Counted from the stretch's first letter, positions 8,070-18,471 are shown. The stretch: 58,055 nt of DNA from Clostridiales bacterium (GCA_003343625.1 QAKV01000019.1:1-58055), one strand, 5' to 3'. Numbers and translations: made by a program. Notes: generated by a model from the sequence alone, not told the origin.

Positions 8070-10559
8070 TTGAGGGAGCGAGTTTACATACGGCGGAATC
8101 GAAAATCGGGGAGGCAACGGAGACTCCGAATGCTTCTGAAGGGAGCGGCCATTCTGACAGGCTGTTTTGTCCTGTTATATTTGCTGGGCCGGACTGTGGA
8201 AAAAATTGCCGGGCCAATCCAGGAGAAACAGGGGGAATTTATCCCTTTGCAGGAGGCCGGAAACCTGGCCTGGCTGCTGGCGGATACTGCCGAACAGCAG
8301 AAAACGGGGACAGCCGCTTTCGCGGACGCTCTTTTGGCGGGATTGAAAGGGCTGGATGCTTCGGAAGGAGAAGGATATCTGATCTGGTCGCAGGCGGAAA
8401 CGATCCTGTCCTTTTTCCCGGACGGGAAAGAGAGCTGGCCCGGCGGCGACTACGGGAAGCAGGAACGGGTTTTGGCGAAAGACTGGTATGCCTGGTTCGA
8501 CGGAGCCAGAGGGAACTATGACCCGGCCGGGCGAATACAGGATGTGGAACTGATGGTGCTGGGCGCAGGGGACACTGCGAAACGCAGCGATGGCACTCCT
8601 TACGAAGAAGATCGAGTCGTCGCGAAGGAAGGGGAGTGGATTTTGTTCGCAGACCGGTTTCGCATGGAAAGTTTGCGTTACAGGCCCCTGACTGCCGTGG
8701 AGCGGGACGGAGGGCTGTATGCGGTCCGCAGGATCGGGACGGAGACGGAGGCAGAGCTTAAAAACGCATGGATCGTGGAAACGGACCGGGAAGGGCTGAC
8801 CTGTTTCTGGAACGATTCGGAGATCCGCATAACGGTCTGGAATGGCGGTTCGGATAACGCCGCGGCGCGGATGTCCGCGCTTTTAAAAGAATATGATGGC
8901 AGCAGGGATCAGGTCGCGGATCTTCGTTTTGCAGACGGATATCTGTCGGCTATCGGCTGCAAAGAAGAAAAGATTTCCGGGCGCCTGCTCAGCCTGCGGG
9001 ACGGGGGAGTCCAGATTGAAGGACAGGGTTTTTATCCTTTCTCTCCGGACGCCAAAATCTATCGGCTGTATGGAAGAATGCAGCTTCTGGAACCGGCGGA
9101 TCTGCGGATCGGATATTCGTTTACGGATTTTATCGTGGAAGACGGCGAGATCGCCGCGGCTCTGGTTCCACGGGAAGAGAAGATGGAGAAAATCAGGGTG
9201 CTGATCAAGAATACGGGCTATCGGAGCGCGCTGCATGATTCCGTCACGCTGCAGCCGGACTGTATCTGCAGCGTTTTGACAGGGGAGGGGGAAAACGGGG
9301 ATGAGATCCAACTGCCTGCCGGGGAGACTCTGACCGTGACGGCGGATTCGCCGCTCTTTGGAAGCGGCGACCGCATCCGGATCGAACCCGGGATCCAGAC
9401 GGGACACATCAGCCTGACCAATGTGGAACGAGCCCAGGGGATTCCCTCTTACCGGGGCAGTCTGGAACTGGTGAAGAGCGAAGATAAAATAGCTGTGATC
9501 AACGAAGTGCTGCTGGAGGAATACCTGTATGCGGTGGTGCCCAGCGAAATGCCGGCTTCGTATCCGCTGGAAGCCCTCAAAAGCCAGGCGGTCTGCGCGC
9601 GAACCTACGCTTATTCCAAAATGTGCAGGGCGGGGCTTCCCTCCTATGGGGCCCATGTGGACGACAGCGCCGGATTTCAGGTGTACAACAACATCGAAGA
9701 AAATGCGGAGACCACCAGAGCGGTGAAAGAGACCAAAGGAGAGGTGTTGTATTATCAGAATGAACTGGCGCAGACCTATTACTATTCCACTTCCTGCGGC
9801 TACGGCACGGATGTGGAAATCTGGGGAAACGCGGACGCGGAATCCTGTCCTTACCTCATGGCTCAGGCCATCAATTCCGGGAATATGGATTTGACGATTC
9901 GCGCCGGGCAGTCGGACGGGGCGCTGGCCGTCATGGCGCCGATGAGCGATCAGGCCCGGATCCTGACGGACGAGACGGCATTCGCAGGTTTTCTCCTGGA
10001 AGAACAGCTTTCCTTTTATGAGAGGGAAGAGCCCTGGTATCGGTGGATCTATTCGGTAGACCGGCTGGACGAAGAAGCCTTCAGCGCAGCGATCGCGGAA
10101 CGGTATGCAGCGGATCCGGACGGTGTGCTGACCAGACAGGCAGACGGAACCTATATGGCCTCAGAGCCGCCAAAGCTGGGAAAGATCCTGGAAATCGCGG
10201 TGACGGACCGGGGGCCCGGCGGTGTGGCCAACGGGCTGGAGATACGCGGAGAAGGGGGAACGGTTCGAATCGAGACGGAGCACAATATCCGATACGTCCT
10301 CTGTGACGGAAGGACGCCGGTGATCCGCCAGGACGGCAGCAGGGCGGATGCTTCTTCCATGCTGCCCAGCGCTTTTTTCACGATCAGCACTTTCAAGGAA
10401 AGCGGAATTGTGGTAGGATATTCCCTGTCCGGTGGCGGATTCGGACATGGGGTCGGTCTGTCCCAGAACGGGGCGAAGAATATGGCTTTGTCGGGCTGTA
10501 CCTCCGGTGAAATTCTCGCCTTTTTTTATAAAGGATGCGACTTGAAAACGGTTTATTGA
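8070..10559 (+). CDS. SpoIID/LytB-domain protein, membrane-anchored
   Basis: 829 aa from the TTG at 8070, chosen because GGAGG lies 5 nt upstream and because the frame upstream runs through the 6S RNA terminator. A basic N-terminus (RERVYIRRNRKSGRQRR) is followed by a single membrane segment (about residues 25-42), giving a type II membrane protein. The C-terminal part carries the SpoIID domain: YAVVPSEMPASYPLEALKSQ, CARTYAYSK, YYSTSCGY and the closing GHGVGLSQNGAKNMA motif. SpoIID enzymes cleave denuded glycan strands during forespore engulfment; LytB-type relatives modify cell-wall lysis. The roughly 400-residue middle part is unusual for SpoIID (about 340 aa) and has no motif I recognise. 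Confidence 0.85.
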   Translation: MRERVYIRRNRKSGRQRRLRMLLKGAAILTGCFVLLYLLGRTVEKIAGPIQEKQGEFIPLQEAGNLAWLLADTAEQQKTGTAAFADALLAGLKGLDASEGEGYLIWSQAETILSFFPDGKESWPGGDYGKQERVLAKDWYAWFDGARGNYDPAGRIQDVELMVLGAGDTAKRSDGTPYEEDRVVAKEGEWILFADRFRMESLRYRPLTAVERDGGLYAVRRIGTETEAELKNAWIVETDREGLTCFWNDSEIRITVWNGGSDNAAARMSALLKEYDGSRDQVADLRFADGYLSAIGCKEEKISGRLLSLRDGGVQIEGQGFYPFSPDAKIYRLYGRMQLLEPADLRIGYSFTDFIVEDGEIAAALVPREEKMEKIRVLIKNTGYRSALHDSVTLQPDCICSVLTGEGENGDEIQLPAGETLTVTADSPLFGSGDRIRIEPGIQTGHISLTNVERAQGIPSYRGSLELVKSEDKIAVINEVLLEEYLYAVVPSEMPASYPLEALKSQAVCARTYAYSKMCRAGLPSYGAHVDDSAGFQVYNNIEENAETTRAVKETKGEVLYYQNELAQTYYYSTSCGYGTDVEIWGNADAESCPYLMAQAINSGNMDLTIRAGQSDGALAVMAPMSDQARILTDETAFAGFLLEEQLSFYEREEPWYRWIYSVDRLDEEAFSAAIAERYAADPDGVLTRQADGTYMASEPPKLGKILEIAVTDRGPGGVANGLEIRGEGGTVRIETEHNIRYVLCDGRTPVIRQDGSRADASSMLPSAFFTISTFKESGIVVGYSLSGGGFGHGVGLSQNGAKNMALSGCTSGEILAFFYKGCDLKTVY

Positions 10560-10609
10560 TTTGTATGCGATGTATTCCACACAAAACGCAGACGGAAGGG
10601 GGAAACCGC

Positions 10610-11428
10610 ATGAAAAAGGGGATACGGATGGTGAGAGGATTTGCGAGGCACATGTCCAGGACGAATGTGAATGCCTATGCTGCCAGCGCGGCGTTTTTTA
10701 TCTTTTTGTCCCTGATTCCTATCGTCATCCTGGTCTGCTCCCTGGTTCCCTATACGCCTCTGCAGAAGTCGGATCTTTTGCAGGTGGTCAACGAGATGCC
10801 GCAGCCTTTGGTGCCGCTGATGGTCAATCTGATCGAATCCCTTTATGACAGCACCATCGGGGTGATCAGCGTCGCAGCCATCGTCACGGTGTGGTCGGCG
10901 GGTAAGGGGATGCTGGCTCTGATCCGTGGATTAAACGCCATGAACGGCGTGGTGGAAGACAGAAACTATGTGGTGCAGCGCATCATCGCATCGCTTTACA
11001 CGGTGGTGATGCTGGTGCTCTTGCTGCTTTCTCTGGTGATTATGGTATTCGGAAATACCATCGTCAGGGTTTTGAACGAATATATTCCGGTTTTGGAGGG
11101 GCTGTTGCGGCTTCTGATGCATCTGAAACCCCTGTTTTCCTGGGGGATTCTGACCGGCGCTTTCATGTTACTCTACGCTTTCATACCGAACATTAAACTG
11201 AAGGTGAGGGATCAGTTCCCGGGCGCCCTGTTCTCTGCGGTCAGCTGGAATCTGTTTTCCTGGGGCTTTTCCATTTATGTGGGAACCTTTAACGGGCTGA
11301 GCATTTACGGCAGCCTTTCCGCTATCGTGGTCATCATGCTCTGGCTGTATTTCTGCATGTATCTTCTTTTGATCGGAGCGCATATCAATCGGTTTGCGGC
11401 GCCGTTCAGGCGGGAAATCAGGAGTTGA
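10610..11428 (+). CDS. YihY/BrkB-family membrane protein
   Basis: 272 aa. The start at 10610 follows a GGAAGGGGG ribosome site. The N-terminal NVNAYAASAAFFIFLSLIPIVI segment is the family signature, followed by about five more hydrophobic helices and a conserved FSWGFSIYV-GSLSAIVVIMLWLYF end. The family was once called ribonuclease BN in error; its transport or envelope role remains unsettled. It lies 50 nt after the SpoIID-like gene and could be read from the same transcript. The next gene has its own T-box promoter. Confidence 0.9.
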   Translation: MKKGIRMVRGFARHMSRTNVNAYAASAAFFIFLSLIPIVILVCSLVPYTPLQKSDLLQVVNEMPQPLVPLMVNLIESLYDSTIGVISVAAIVTVWSAGKGMLALIRGLNAMNGVVEDRNYVVQRIIASLYTVVMLVLLLLSLVIMVFGNTIVRVLNEYIPVLEGLLRLLMHLKPLFSWGILTGAFMLLYAFIPNIKLKVRDQFPGALFSAVSWNLFSWGFSIYVGTFNGLSIYGSLSAIVVIMLWLYFCMYLLLIGAHINRFAAPFRREIRS

Positions 11429-11456
11429 GCAAAGCGGAAGCCCGCATAAAATATGC

Positions 11457-11485
11457 TTGACTTTTGAAATCGGATTTCATAGAAT
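11457..11485 (+). promoter_or_regulatory. Promoter for the T-box-pheST transcript
   Basis: TTGACT (11457-11462), a 17-nt spacer and TAGAAT (11480-11485). Confidence 0.75.
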
Positions 11486-11489
11486 AGGA

Positions 11490-11745
11490 ACATAGCGAGA
11501 AAGGCTTTGAAGGTGTCAGTAGCGCTGTACATTCCGACAGAGAAGACGGGCCGTCGGCTGAAAGCCCGTCCGGGTAAAGTGCAGCAGCGAATTTCCCACC
11601 GGAGCTGTCCGGCTGAACGCGCGTTCAGTAGGCCGGAACGGATCGGGCACGTTACGCCTATGAAAAGAGTGCCTGCGCAGAGCGGGAATTCGGGTGGTAC
11701 CGCGGAGTTTTCCGTCCCTGGTTTTTTAAAACCGGGGTTTTTTTT
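11490..11745 (+). promoter_or_regulatory. T-box leader controlling pheST
   Basis: The T-box proper, GGGTGGTACCGCGG, lies at about 11692-11705, immediately before the terminator stem. Stem I features include AGTA (11519-11522), AGAGA near 11540, and on the opposite side GAATTTCCC near 11589-11597, in which a TTC triplet (11593-11595) can serve as the phenylalanine specifier. Uncharged tRNA-Phe should pair with both the specifier and the TGGT bulge and prevent termination. This fills the 387-nt gap before pheS. Confidence 0.92.
11716..11745 (+). terminator. Regulated terminator of the pheST T-box
   Basis: CCCTGGTTTT pairs with AAAACCGGGG across TT and is followed by a run of eight T. Its 5' flank overlaps the T-box antiterminator. 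Confidence 0.85.
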
Positions 11746-11815
11746 GTGCGTATCTTGCGCCGAATGCGATTTAGCTGCCGTGCTGTTACAGGAGAAAAGG
11801 AGAAAGGAGTTCGCC

Positions 11816-12835
11816 GTGAAAGAAAAACTGGAGAAAATCAGGGAAGAAGCGCTCGGACAGATCGGAGCGGCCCAGTCCCTGGAAACGCTCAATGAGGTCA
11901 GGGTCAGTTTCCTCGGGAAAAAGGGGGCGCTGACGGAACTGCTGAAAGGAATGAAATCCGTCGCACCGCAAGATCGGCCCAAAGTGGGACAGATGGTCAA
12001 CGAGGTGCGCGTCCTTCTGGAGAACGCCCTGGAGGAAAAGAGGTCAGCGCTGGAAGATGCCCTCCTGGAAGAGAGAATGAAGGAGGAAGTGCTGGATGTG
12101 ACCCTCCCCGCCAAAAAGAACCGGGTGGGGCACAGACATCCCAATACAATCGCGCTGGAGGAAGTTGAGCGCATTTTCGTGGGGATGGGATATGAAGTGG
12201 TGGAGGGGCCGGAAGTGGAGAAGGATTATTACAACTTCGAAGCCCTCAATATCCCGAAAGACCATCCGGCCAGGGATGAACAGGATACGTTTTATATTAA
12301 CGATGAAATCGTGCTGCGCACGCAGACCTCTCCGGTACAGGTCCGCACCATGGAACAGGGAAAGCTGCCGATCCGGATGATCGCTCCGGGCAGGGTGTTC
12401 CGTTCCGATGAAGTGGACGCTACCCATTCCCCTTCCTTCCATCAGATAGAGGGGCTGGTGATCGATAAACATATCACCTTCGCAGATCTGAAGGGTACGC
12501 TGGCGGAGTTCGCAAAAGAGCTGTTCGGAGAAGAGACGAAGGTCAAATTCCGCCCGCATCATTTTCCTTTCACGGAGCCCAGCGCGGAGATGGACGTCAG
12601 CTGTTTTAAGTGCGGCGGGAAGGGCTGCCGTTTCTGCAAGGGATCCGGCTGGATCGAAATTCTGGGCTGCGGTATGGTGCATCCAAAGGTGTTGAGAATG
12701 TGCGATATCGATCCGGAGGAGTATTCCGGCTTCGCATTCGGCGTGGGGCTGGAGAGGATCGCCCTGCTGAAATATGAAATCGACGACATGCGCCTGCTTT
12801 ACGAAAACGATATCAGGTTCTTAAAGCAGTTCTAA
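11816..12835 (+). CDS. pheS: Phenylalanyl-tRNA synthetase alpha subunit
   Basis: 339 aa, the standard length. GTG start at 11816 preceded by AGGAGAAAGGAG; the frame is open upstream only through the T-box. An N-terminal coiled coil (about 1-85) leads into the class II catalytic core: [22 protein letters not shown], motif 2 [21 protein letters not shown] and motif 3 [13 protein letters not shown] Cys-rich CxxCxGKGCxxC insertion precedes the [13 protein letters not shown] segment. It forms an alpha2-beta2 enzyme with PheT and charges tRNA-Phe. Expression should respond to tRNA-Phe charging through the leader. Confidence 0.97.
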   Translation: MKEKLEKIREEALGQIGAAQSLETLNEVRVSFLGKKGALTELLKGMKSVAPQDRPKVGQMVNEVRVLLENALEEKRSALEDALLEERMKEEVLDVTLPAKKNRVGHRHPNTIALEEVERIFVGMGYEVVEGPEVEKDYYNFEALNIPKDHPARDEQDTFYINDEIVLRTQTSPVQVRTMEQGKLPIRMIAPGRVFRSDEVDATHSPSFHQIEGLVIDKHITFADLKGTLAEFAKELFGEETKVKFRPHHFPFTEPSAEMDVSCFKCGGKGCRFCKGSGWIEILGCGMVHPKVLRMCDIDPEEYSGFAFGVGLERIALLKYEIDDMRLLYENDIRFLKQF

Positions 12836-12890
12836 GCGGCCAAAAACCGGAATCAGGAGCCGCTTTTGCGGCGGAAGGGAAAAGAAAAAG

Positions 12891-15311
12891 ATGAATACAG
12901 CATTATCCTGGATTAAAGCATATGTGCCCGGTCTTTCCTGCACGGATCAGGAGTACTGCGATGCCATGACTTTGAGCGGAACCAAGGTCGAGGGCTATGA
13001 AAGGCTGGATAAAAATCTGGATCGGATCGTGATCGGCCGGATTGAGAAGATAGAGAGACATCCCGATGCGGACAAACTGATCGTTTGCCAGGTGAATATC
13101 GGGGCAGAAACCATTCAGATCGTTACGGGCGCGCCAAATGTCAGAGAAGGCGATAAGGTGCCCGTAGTGTTGGATGGAGGCAGCGTGGCCGGCGGACATG
13201 ACGGCGGGCCTCTGCCGGAAGAAGGAATTAAAATCAAGGCGGGAAAGCTGCGCGGTGTGCCGTCAAACGGCATGCTGTGTTCTATCGAAGAACTGGGCAG
13301 CAGCCGTGATATGTATCCGGAAGCGCCGGAATACGGCATTTATATTTTCCCGGAAGACGCGACTGTGGGAGCGGACGCGGTGGAAGCGCTGGGCCTTCGG
13401 GACACGGTGTTCGAGTACGAAATCACCAGCAACCGGGTGGACTGCTACAGCGTGCTGGGCATCGCGAGGGAAGCGGCCGCGACATTTCGCAAACCGTTTT
13501 GCCCGCCCGAGGTAAAAGTGCATGACAACGGGGAAGACGTGCGAGATTACGTCAGCGTGGAAGTCAGGGACAGCGATCTGTGCAGCCGTTACTGTGCCCG
13601 TGTCTGCAAAAACATCAAAATCGCGCCCAGCCCCCGCTGGATGCAGAGAAGGCTGGCGGCGGCGGGGATCCGTCCCATCAATAATCTGGTGGATATCACC
13701 AACTATGTGATGGCGGAGTACGGTCAGCCCATGCACGCTTATGACCTGGACGCCATCGCAGGACACAAGATCATCGTTCGCCGGGCGAAGGATGGGGACA
13801 CCTTCATGACTCTGGACGGGCAGATGAGAAATCTGGATTCCGAAGTGCTGATGATCTGCGATGCCGAAAAAGAAGTGGGTATCGCCGGCATCATGGGCGG
13901 CGAAAACAGCAAGATCACGGACGACGTAAAAACCGTGCTGTTCGAAGCGGCGACGTTTTACGGGCCCAACATCCGTAAGTCCGCGAAACGGATCGGAATG
14001 CGGACGGAAGCTTCCGGGATTTTCGAAAAGGGACTGGATCCCGTCAACGCTGCCGCGGCGATCGACCGCGCCTGTCAGCTGATCGAAGAGCTGGGCTGCG
14101 GTGAAGTGGTGGGAGGTATGGTGGACGTATGCGAGCCTATCAAACCGCTGCGAAAAATCGCTTTCGAGCCGGAAAAAATCAACCGTTTTCTGGGCACCGA
14201 CATTCCGGAAGAGGATATGCTGAAAACGTTCCGGATGTTGGAACTGTCCTATGATCCTGAGGCGGGGGAGATCACGATCCCTTCATTCCGTCAGGATCTG
14301 GAAGGGTTTGCGGACATTGCGGAAGAAGTGGCCCGGTTTTACGGCTATGATAAAATCCCTACCAGCCTGCCTTCCGGCGAAGCGACGACGGGAAAGATTT
14401 CCTTCAAGGGAAGAGTGGAGGAAAAGGCCAGAGATATCGCCGAATACTGCGGGTTTTCCCAGGGTATGTGCTATTCCTTCGAAAGTCCGAAGGCATTTGA
14501 TAAGCTGCTGATTCCTGCGGACAGCGAGCTGAGAAAAGCGATTACCATCTCCAATCCGCTGGGCGAGGATTATTCCATCATGCGCACTTTGCCGTTAAAC
14601 GGGATGCTCACCAGCCTTTCCACCAACTATAATCGCAGGAACAAGGACGTGAGGCTGTATGAGCTCGGCAATGTCTATCTGCCCAAATCCCTGCCTCTGA
14701 CGGAGCTTCCCGAGGAGAGGATGCAGTTCACCCTCGGCTTTTACGGAGAGGGGGATTTCTTCGCCATGAAGGGCGTGGTGGAAGAGTTTCTGGAGCACGT
14801 GGGCATGAAGCAAAAGCCGGTCTATGATCCGGCGGACAAAAAGCCGTTTTTGCATCCCGGACGGCAGGCGGATGTGATCTATCAGGGAGAGCGCGTGGCC
14901 TATCTGGGAGAAGTCCATCCGAAAGTAGCGGAAAATTATGGGATCGGCACACGGGTTTACGTGGCGGTGATCGACATGCCCAAAATCGTTTCCATGGCGA
15001 CGTTCGACCGGAAATACGAAGGCATCGCCAAGTATCCGGCGGTGACAAGGGATATCAGCATGGTGGTTCCCAAAGCGATTCTGGTGGGCCAGATCGAAGC
15101 GATTTTGGAGCAGCGCGGCGGAAAGATCCTGGAGAGCTATTCGCTGTTCGATATCTATGAAGGGGAACAGATTCAGGCGGGCTTTAAGTCCATCGCATAT
15201 ACGTTGACCTTCCGCGCGAAGGATCGCACCCTGGAGGATGCGGACATCACCGCAGCCATGAAGAAAATCCTGAATGGACTGGAGAGTCTCGACATCGAAC
15301 TGAGGCAGTAA
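12891..15311 (+). CDS. pheT: Phenylalanyl-tRNA synthetase beta subunit
   Basis: 806 aa, the typical long bacterial form. Domain order: N-terminal region, EMAP/OB tRNA-binding domain (about 40-155, VCQVNIGAETIQIVTGAPNV), B3/B4 editing domain (SRYCARVCKNIKI, INNLVDITNYVMAEYGQPMHAYD, GIMGG), B5 domain, inactive catalytic-like domain (GFSQGMCYSF), and C-terminal anticodon-binding fold (KYPAVTRDISMVV...LTFRAKDRTLED). The B3/B4 site hydrolyses Tyr-tRNA-Phe. It begins 55 nt after pheS and shares its T-box-controlled transcript. Confidence 0.97.
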   Translation: MNTALSWIKAYVPGLSCTDQEYCDAMTLSGTKVEGYERLDKNLDRIVIGRIEKIERHPDADKLIVCQVNIGAETIQIVTGAPNVREGDKVPVVLDGGSVAGGHDGGPLPEEGIKIKAGKLRGVPSNGMLCSIEELGSSRDMYPEAPEYGIYIFPEDATVGADAVEALGLRDTVFEYEITSNRVDCYSVLGIAREAAATFRKPFCPPEVKVHDNGEDVRDYVSVEVRDSDLCSRYCARVCKNIKIAPSPRWMQRRLAAAGIRPINNLVDITNYVMAEYGQPMHAYDLDAIAGHKIIVRRAKDGDTFMTLDGQMRNLDSEVLMICDAEKEVGIAGIMGGENSKITDDVKTVLFEAATFYGPNIRKSAKRIGMRTEASGIFEKGLDPVNAAAAIDRACQLIEELGCGEVVGGMVDVCEPIKPLRKIAFEPEKINRFLGTDIPEEDMLKTFRMLELSYDPEAGEITIPSFRQDLEGFADIAEEVARFYGYDKIPTSLPSGEATTGKISFKGRVEEKARDIAEYCGFSQGMCYSFESPKAFDKLLIPADSELRKAITISNPLGEDYSIMRTLPLNGMLTSLSTNYNRRNKDVRLYELGNVYLPKSLPLTELPEERMQFTLGFYGEGDFFAMKGVVEEFLEHVGMKQKPVYDPADKKPFLHPGRQADVIYQGERVAYLGEVHPKVAENYGIGTRVYVAVIDMPKIVSMATFDRKYEGIAKYPAVTRDISMVVPKAILVGQIEAILEQRGGKILESYSLFDIYEGEQIQAGFKSIAYTLTFRAKDRTLEDADITAAMKKILNGLESLDIELRQ

Positions 15312-15322
15312 TGGAGGGGGAT

Positions 15323-15613
15323 ATGGAAAAGAGATCTATGACTTCCAGACCGGTGAACAACGAAGTTGATTTTTGCAAAGTATACGATATGGGGACGAAG
15401 GAGAAGATCGAAAAGATCCTCCTCGCCAACCGGATTTCCTATTGTTGCCATTTTGAGGACAAGGGAATTTTAAGCAGGATCTTTCCCTCCCGGCCCGGGG
15501 ACAAAACCGTATGTATTTTCCGCATTCACGATGAGGAAGTGCCGCGGGCCAGACAGCTGGTGAGCTCCGTGCTGGGGGAGAGCCGGAAGAAGAGAAAGGA
15601 GAACAAAGGATAA
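15323..15613 (+). CDS. Small conserved-looking protein of unknown function
   Basis: 96 aa from the ATG at 15323, which follows GGAGGGGG; an ATG at 15311 overlapping the pheT stop lacks a ribosome site. No membrane segment or signal peptide. The core KEKIEKILLANRISYCCHFEDKG and RIHDEEVPRARQLVSSVLG looks like a small alpha/beta fold reminiscent of DUF2007-type 'putative signal transducing' proteins, but the match is only by eye. The tail is strongly basic (SRKKRKENKG). It is the last cistron after pheST and overlaps the next start by one base, so it is probably co-translated with the aminopeptidase. Confidence 0.65.
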   Translation: MEKRSMTSRPVNNEVDFCKVYDMGTKEKIEKILLANRISYCCHFEDKGILSRIFPSRPGDKTVCIFRIHDEEVPRARQLVSSVLGESRKKRKENKG

Positions 15614-16998
15614 TGGAACGCAAAAATGCCTGGAAAGGGTATGATGAACAGAAGATGGCGCAAGTGGATGCGCTGGCGAAGGAGTATATGCATTTTCTGG
15701 ATGCCTCCAAGACGGAACGGGAATGTGTGGATACCATCGTGAACGAAATCGAGGCGGCGGGGTATCGGGAACTTTCCGTCCTGACGAAGGAAGGCGGTAA
15801 GCTCTCCTCCGGAGATAAAGTGTATGCGGTTCTCATGAATAAGGCTATCGTCATGTTCCAGTTGGGAACGCGTCCGATGGTGGAAGGTATGAATATCCTG
15901 GGCGCGCACATCGATTCTCCCAGGCTGGATGTGAAGCAGAATCCGCTGTATGAGGATTCCGATTTTGCCCTGCTGGATACTCATTATTACGGAGGCGTGA
16001 AGAAATACCAGTGGGTGACGTTGCCCCTGGCGATTCACGGCGTGGTGATCAAAAAGGACGGCACCACCGTGGAAGTCAATGTAGGAGAGAACGAAGACGA
16101 TCCGGTCTTCTTCATTTCCGACCTGTTGATCCATCTGGCGGGCGAGCAGATGGAGAAGAAGGCGTCTAAGGTGATCGAAGGGGAAGCGCTGGATATCGTC
16201 GTCGGCAGCAAACCCCTTGCGGGCGAAGAAAAGGATGCGGTCAAGGCCGGCATCCTGAGGCTTCTTTCCGAATCCTATGGAATTGAAGAGGAAGATTTCC
16301 TTTCCGCGGAGCTGGAAGTGGTTCCCGCAGGCAAGACCAGGGAAGCGGGATTCGACCGGAGCATGATTTTGGGGTATGGCCAGGACGACAGGGTCTGCGC
16401 CTATACGTCCCTGAAAGCCATGCTGGAGATCGGACAGACCGAGCGCACCGCGTGCTGCATCCTGGTGGATAAGGAAGAGATCGGCAGCGTGGGCGCTACC
16501 GGCATGCAGTCCAGATTTTTTGAGAATACCGTGGCGGAAGTTCTGGATCTGTGCGGAGAATACAGCGAACTGAATGTAAGGAGATGCCTGGCCGCTTCCA
16601 ATATGCTTTCTTCCGACGTCAGCGCGGCCTTTGATCCGAGCTATGCGTCCGCTTTCGAAAAGAAGAATTCCGCATTTTTCGGCAGGGGGATGGTCTTTAA
16701 CAAGTTCACCGGCGCGAGAGGAAAATCCGGTTCCAACGATGCCAATGCGGAATATGTAGCGCACATTCGCTCCATCATGGACGGCGCGGATGTGGTTTAT
16801 CAGACCGCTGAGCTCGGAAAAGTGGACGTAGGGGGAGGCGGAACCATCGCCTATATTCTGGCACTGTACGGCATGAACGTCATCGACTGCGGCGTGGCCG
16901 TATTATCCATGCACGCGCCCTGGGAAGCTACCAGCAAGGCGGATATCTATGAGACGAAGTGCGGTTATGTGGCCTTCCTGGAGAAAGCGTGCCTGTGA
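15613..16998 (+). CDS. M18 family aminopeptidase
   Basis: 461 aa. Zinc aminopeptidase of the aspartyl-aminopeptidase family, active on N-terminal acidic or neutral residues, cytoplasmic. Family motifs: [20 protein letters not shown] (first metal histidine and aspartate), the [15 protein letters not shown] stretch, a [10 protein letters not shown] bridging aspartate, [13 protein letters not shown] with the catalytic glutamate, and the C-terminal [17 protein letters not shown] histidine. AAAGGAG precedes the ATG. The stop codon overlaps the queA start (TGATG), so the two are translationally coupled. Confidence 0.94.
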   Translation: MERKNAWKGYDEQKMAQVDALAKEYMHFLDASKTERECVDTIVNEIEAAGYRELSVLTKEGGKLSSGDKVYAVLMNKAIVMFQLGTRPMVEGMNILGAHIDSPRLDVKQNPLYEDSDFALLDTHYYGGVKKYQWVTLPLAIHGVVIKKDGTTVEVNVGENEDDPVFFISDLLIHLAGEQMEKKASKVIEGEALDIVVGSKPLAGEEKDAVKAGILRLLSESYGIEEEDFLSAELEVVPAGKTREAGFDRSMILGYGQDDRVCAYTSLKAMLEIGQTERTACCILVDKEEIGSVGATGMQSRFFENTVAEVLDLCGEYSELNVRRCLAASNMLSSDVSAAFDPSYASAFEKKNSAFFGRGMVFNKFTGARGKSGSNDANAEYVAHIRSIMDGADVVYQTAELGKVDVGGGGTIAYILALYGMNVIDCGVAVLSMHAPWEATSKADIYETKCGYVAFLEKACL

Positions 16999-18044
16999 TG
17001 GACGCTGCGATGGAAGGGCTGAAAACGTCCGATTACTATTTCGATCTGCCCAAAGAGCTGATCGCCCAGGATCCTCTGGAGGATCGATCCGCCTCCCGGC
17101 TTTTGGTGCTGGACAGGCGAACCGGGAAGACGGAGCATAAGGGCTTTCGGGATATCCTGCAGTATTTGAGGCCCGGGGATTGCCTCGTGTTGAACGACAC
17201 CAGGGTCATCCCGGCCCGGCTGCTGGGGGTCAAAGAGGATACCGGCGCGGCAGTGGAAGTGCTTTTGCTCAGGCGCCGGGAAAAGGACGTCTGGGAAGCG
17301 CTGGTTAAACCCGGCAAAAAACTCCGCCCCGGAGCAAAAGTGATTTTCGGAGACGGGAGGCTGCGGGCGGAAATTCTGGATGTGGTGGAAGAAGGCAACC
17401 GGCTGGTGCAGTTTTCCTATGAGGGAATCTGGGAAGAAGTGCTGGATTCTCTGGGAGAAATGCCCCTGCCGCCCTATATTACTCACAAGCTTTCGGACAG
17501 AAACCGCTATCAGACCGTGTATGCAAAATACGAAGGTTCTGCCGCCGCTCCCACCGCAGGCCTGCATTTCACAAAGGAACTGCTGGAGCAGGTGGAAGGA
17601 ATGGGAGTGGATCTGGCCTATGTGACCCTGCATGTGGGGTTGGGGACATTCCGGCCGGTGAAGGTGGACAATGTGAAGGAACATCACATGCACTCCGAAT
17701 TTTATCAGATCCCGAAAGAGGCGGCGGATAAGATCAACCGGGCCAAAGAAAACGGTCATCGCGTGATCTGCGTGGGTACCACCAGCTGCCGTACAGTGGA
17801 GAGCGCTGCGGACGAAAACGGCAGACTGGCGGCCTGCAGCGGCAATACGGACATCTTCATCTATCCGGGATATCGGTTCAAGGTGCTGGACGGTCTGATC
17901 ACGAATTTCCATCTGCCCGAATCCACGCTGGTCATGCTGGTATCGGCTCTGGCCGGCAGAGAGAACATCCTGGCGGCGTATCAGGAGGCGATCCGGGAAA
18001 AATACCGTTTTTTTTCCTTCGGGGACGCGATGTTGATTCTATGA
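16998..18044 (+). CDS. queA: S-adenosylmethionine:tRNA ribosyltransferase-isomerase
   Basis: 348 aa from the ATG at 16998 overlapping the preceding stop; an ATG at 17010 is an alternative. QueA transfers the ribosyl part of SAM to preQ1-tRNA to give epoxyqueuosine. Motifs: [24 protein letters not shown] at the N-terminus, [31 protein letters not shown], and the C-terminal [13 protein letters not shown] and [21 protein letters not shown]. tgt and the preQ1 genes are not adjacent. A short GACT/AGTC hairpin follows the stop. Confidence 0.96.
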   Translation: MDAAMEGLKTSDYYFDLPKELIAQDPLEDRSASRLLVLDRRTGKTEHKGFRDILQYLRPGDCLVLNDTRVIPARLLGVKEDTGAAVEVLLLRRREKDVWEALVKPGKKLRPGAKVIFGDGRLRAEILDVVEEGNRLVQFSYEGIWEEVLDSLGEMPLPPYITHKLSDRNRYQTVYAKYEGSAAAPTAGLHFTKELLEQVEGMGVDLAYVTLHVGLGTFRPVKVDNVKEHHMHSEFYQIPKEAADKINRAKENGHRVICVGTTSCRTVESAADENGRLAACSGNTDIFIYPGYRFKVLDGLITNFHLPESTLVMLVSALAGRENILAAYQEAIREKYRFFSFGDAMLIL

Positions 18045-18120
18045 CTTCGCGGAGTCCGAACGGGGCAAAGATTCTCAATGTCGAAGCAGGATGAATTGAC
18101 GTTGTCTGGAGGCGAATTGG

Positions 18121-18471
18121 ATGCAACACAAATGTAAGGTGACGGTGATTGATAAGAAATGCATAATGCGCGGCTGGACCAACGACGAACGGATGATGAT
18201 CGCCTGCTGCAACGACGGTACTCGTCCTGTGATTTTCAAGATCCAGCGGCTGGATTACAAGGTCGTCAAAATAGAGGGGATTCGTTGCGAGCAATGTGTC
18301 CGCCGCATCCAGGCCGCACTGGAGCAGGTGAAAGGCGTGGAGAGCGTAAACGTCCGGCAGGATAAAAAGTGGGCTGAAGTTTTCGTGCAGAAAGAAGCTG
18401 CGCCTGCGGATCAGACGCTGAAAGATGCAGTGGAACGCTGCGGAGAATATGCAGTGAGCATGATTGACTGA
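18121..18471 (+). CDS. Small protein: shortened TIGR04076-like segment plus heavy-metal-associated domain
   Basis: 116 aa. The C-terminal 70 residues are an HMA (copper-chaperone-like) fold with the metal motif GIRCEQC (C56, C59) and the usual VKGVESVNVRQDKKWAEVFV strand pattern. The first 45 residues (KCKVTVIDKKC, then ERMMIACCNDGTRPVIFKIQRL) resemble the first strand and the end of TIGR04076-type proteins, as if the middle of that domain were missing. GGAGG precedes the ATG. Likely role: metal binding or delivery in the cytoplasm; partner unknown, since no P-type ATPase lies nearby. The TIGR04076 comparison is from memory and should be tested. Confidence 0.6.
   Translation: MQHKCKVTVIDKKCIMRGWTNDERMMIACCNDGTRPVIFKIQRLDYKVVKIEGIRCEQCVRRIQAALEQVKGVESVNVRQDKKWAEVFVQKEAAPADQTLKDAVERCGEYAVSMID

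Noticed and set aside
10263..10275. GGTTCGAATC, resembling a tRNA T-arm
   Set aside because: Lies inside the SpoIID-like coding region and has no acceptor or anticodon stem around it. No tRNA was found in the window.
11507..11815. Upstream extension of pheS
   Set aside because: This stretch is the T-box leader and terminator; the GTG at 11816 has a proper ribosome site and gives the standard PheS length.
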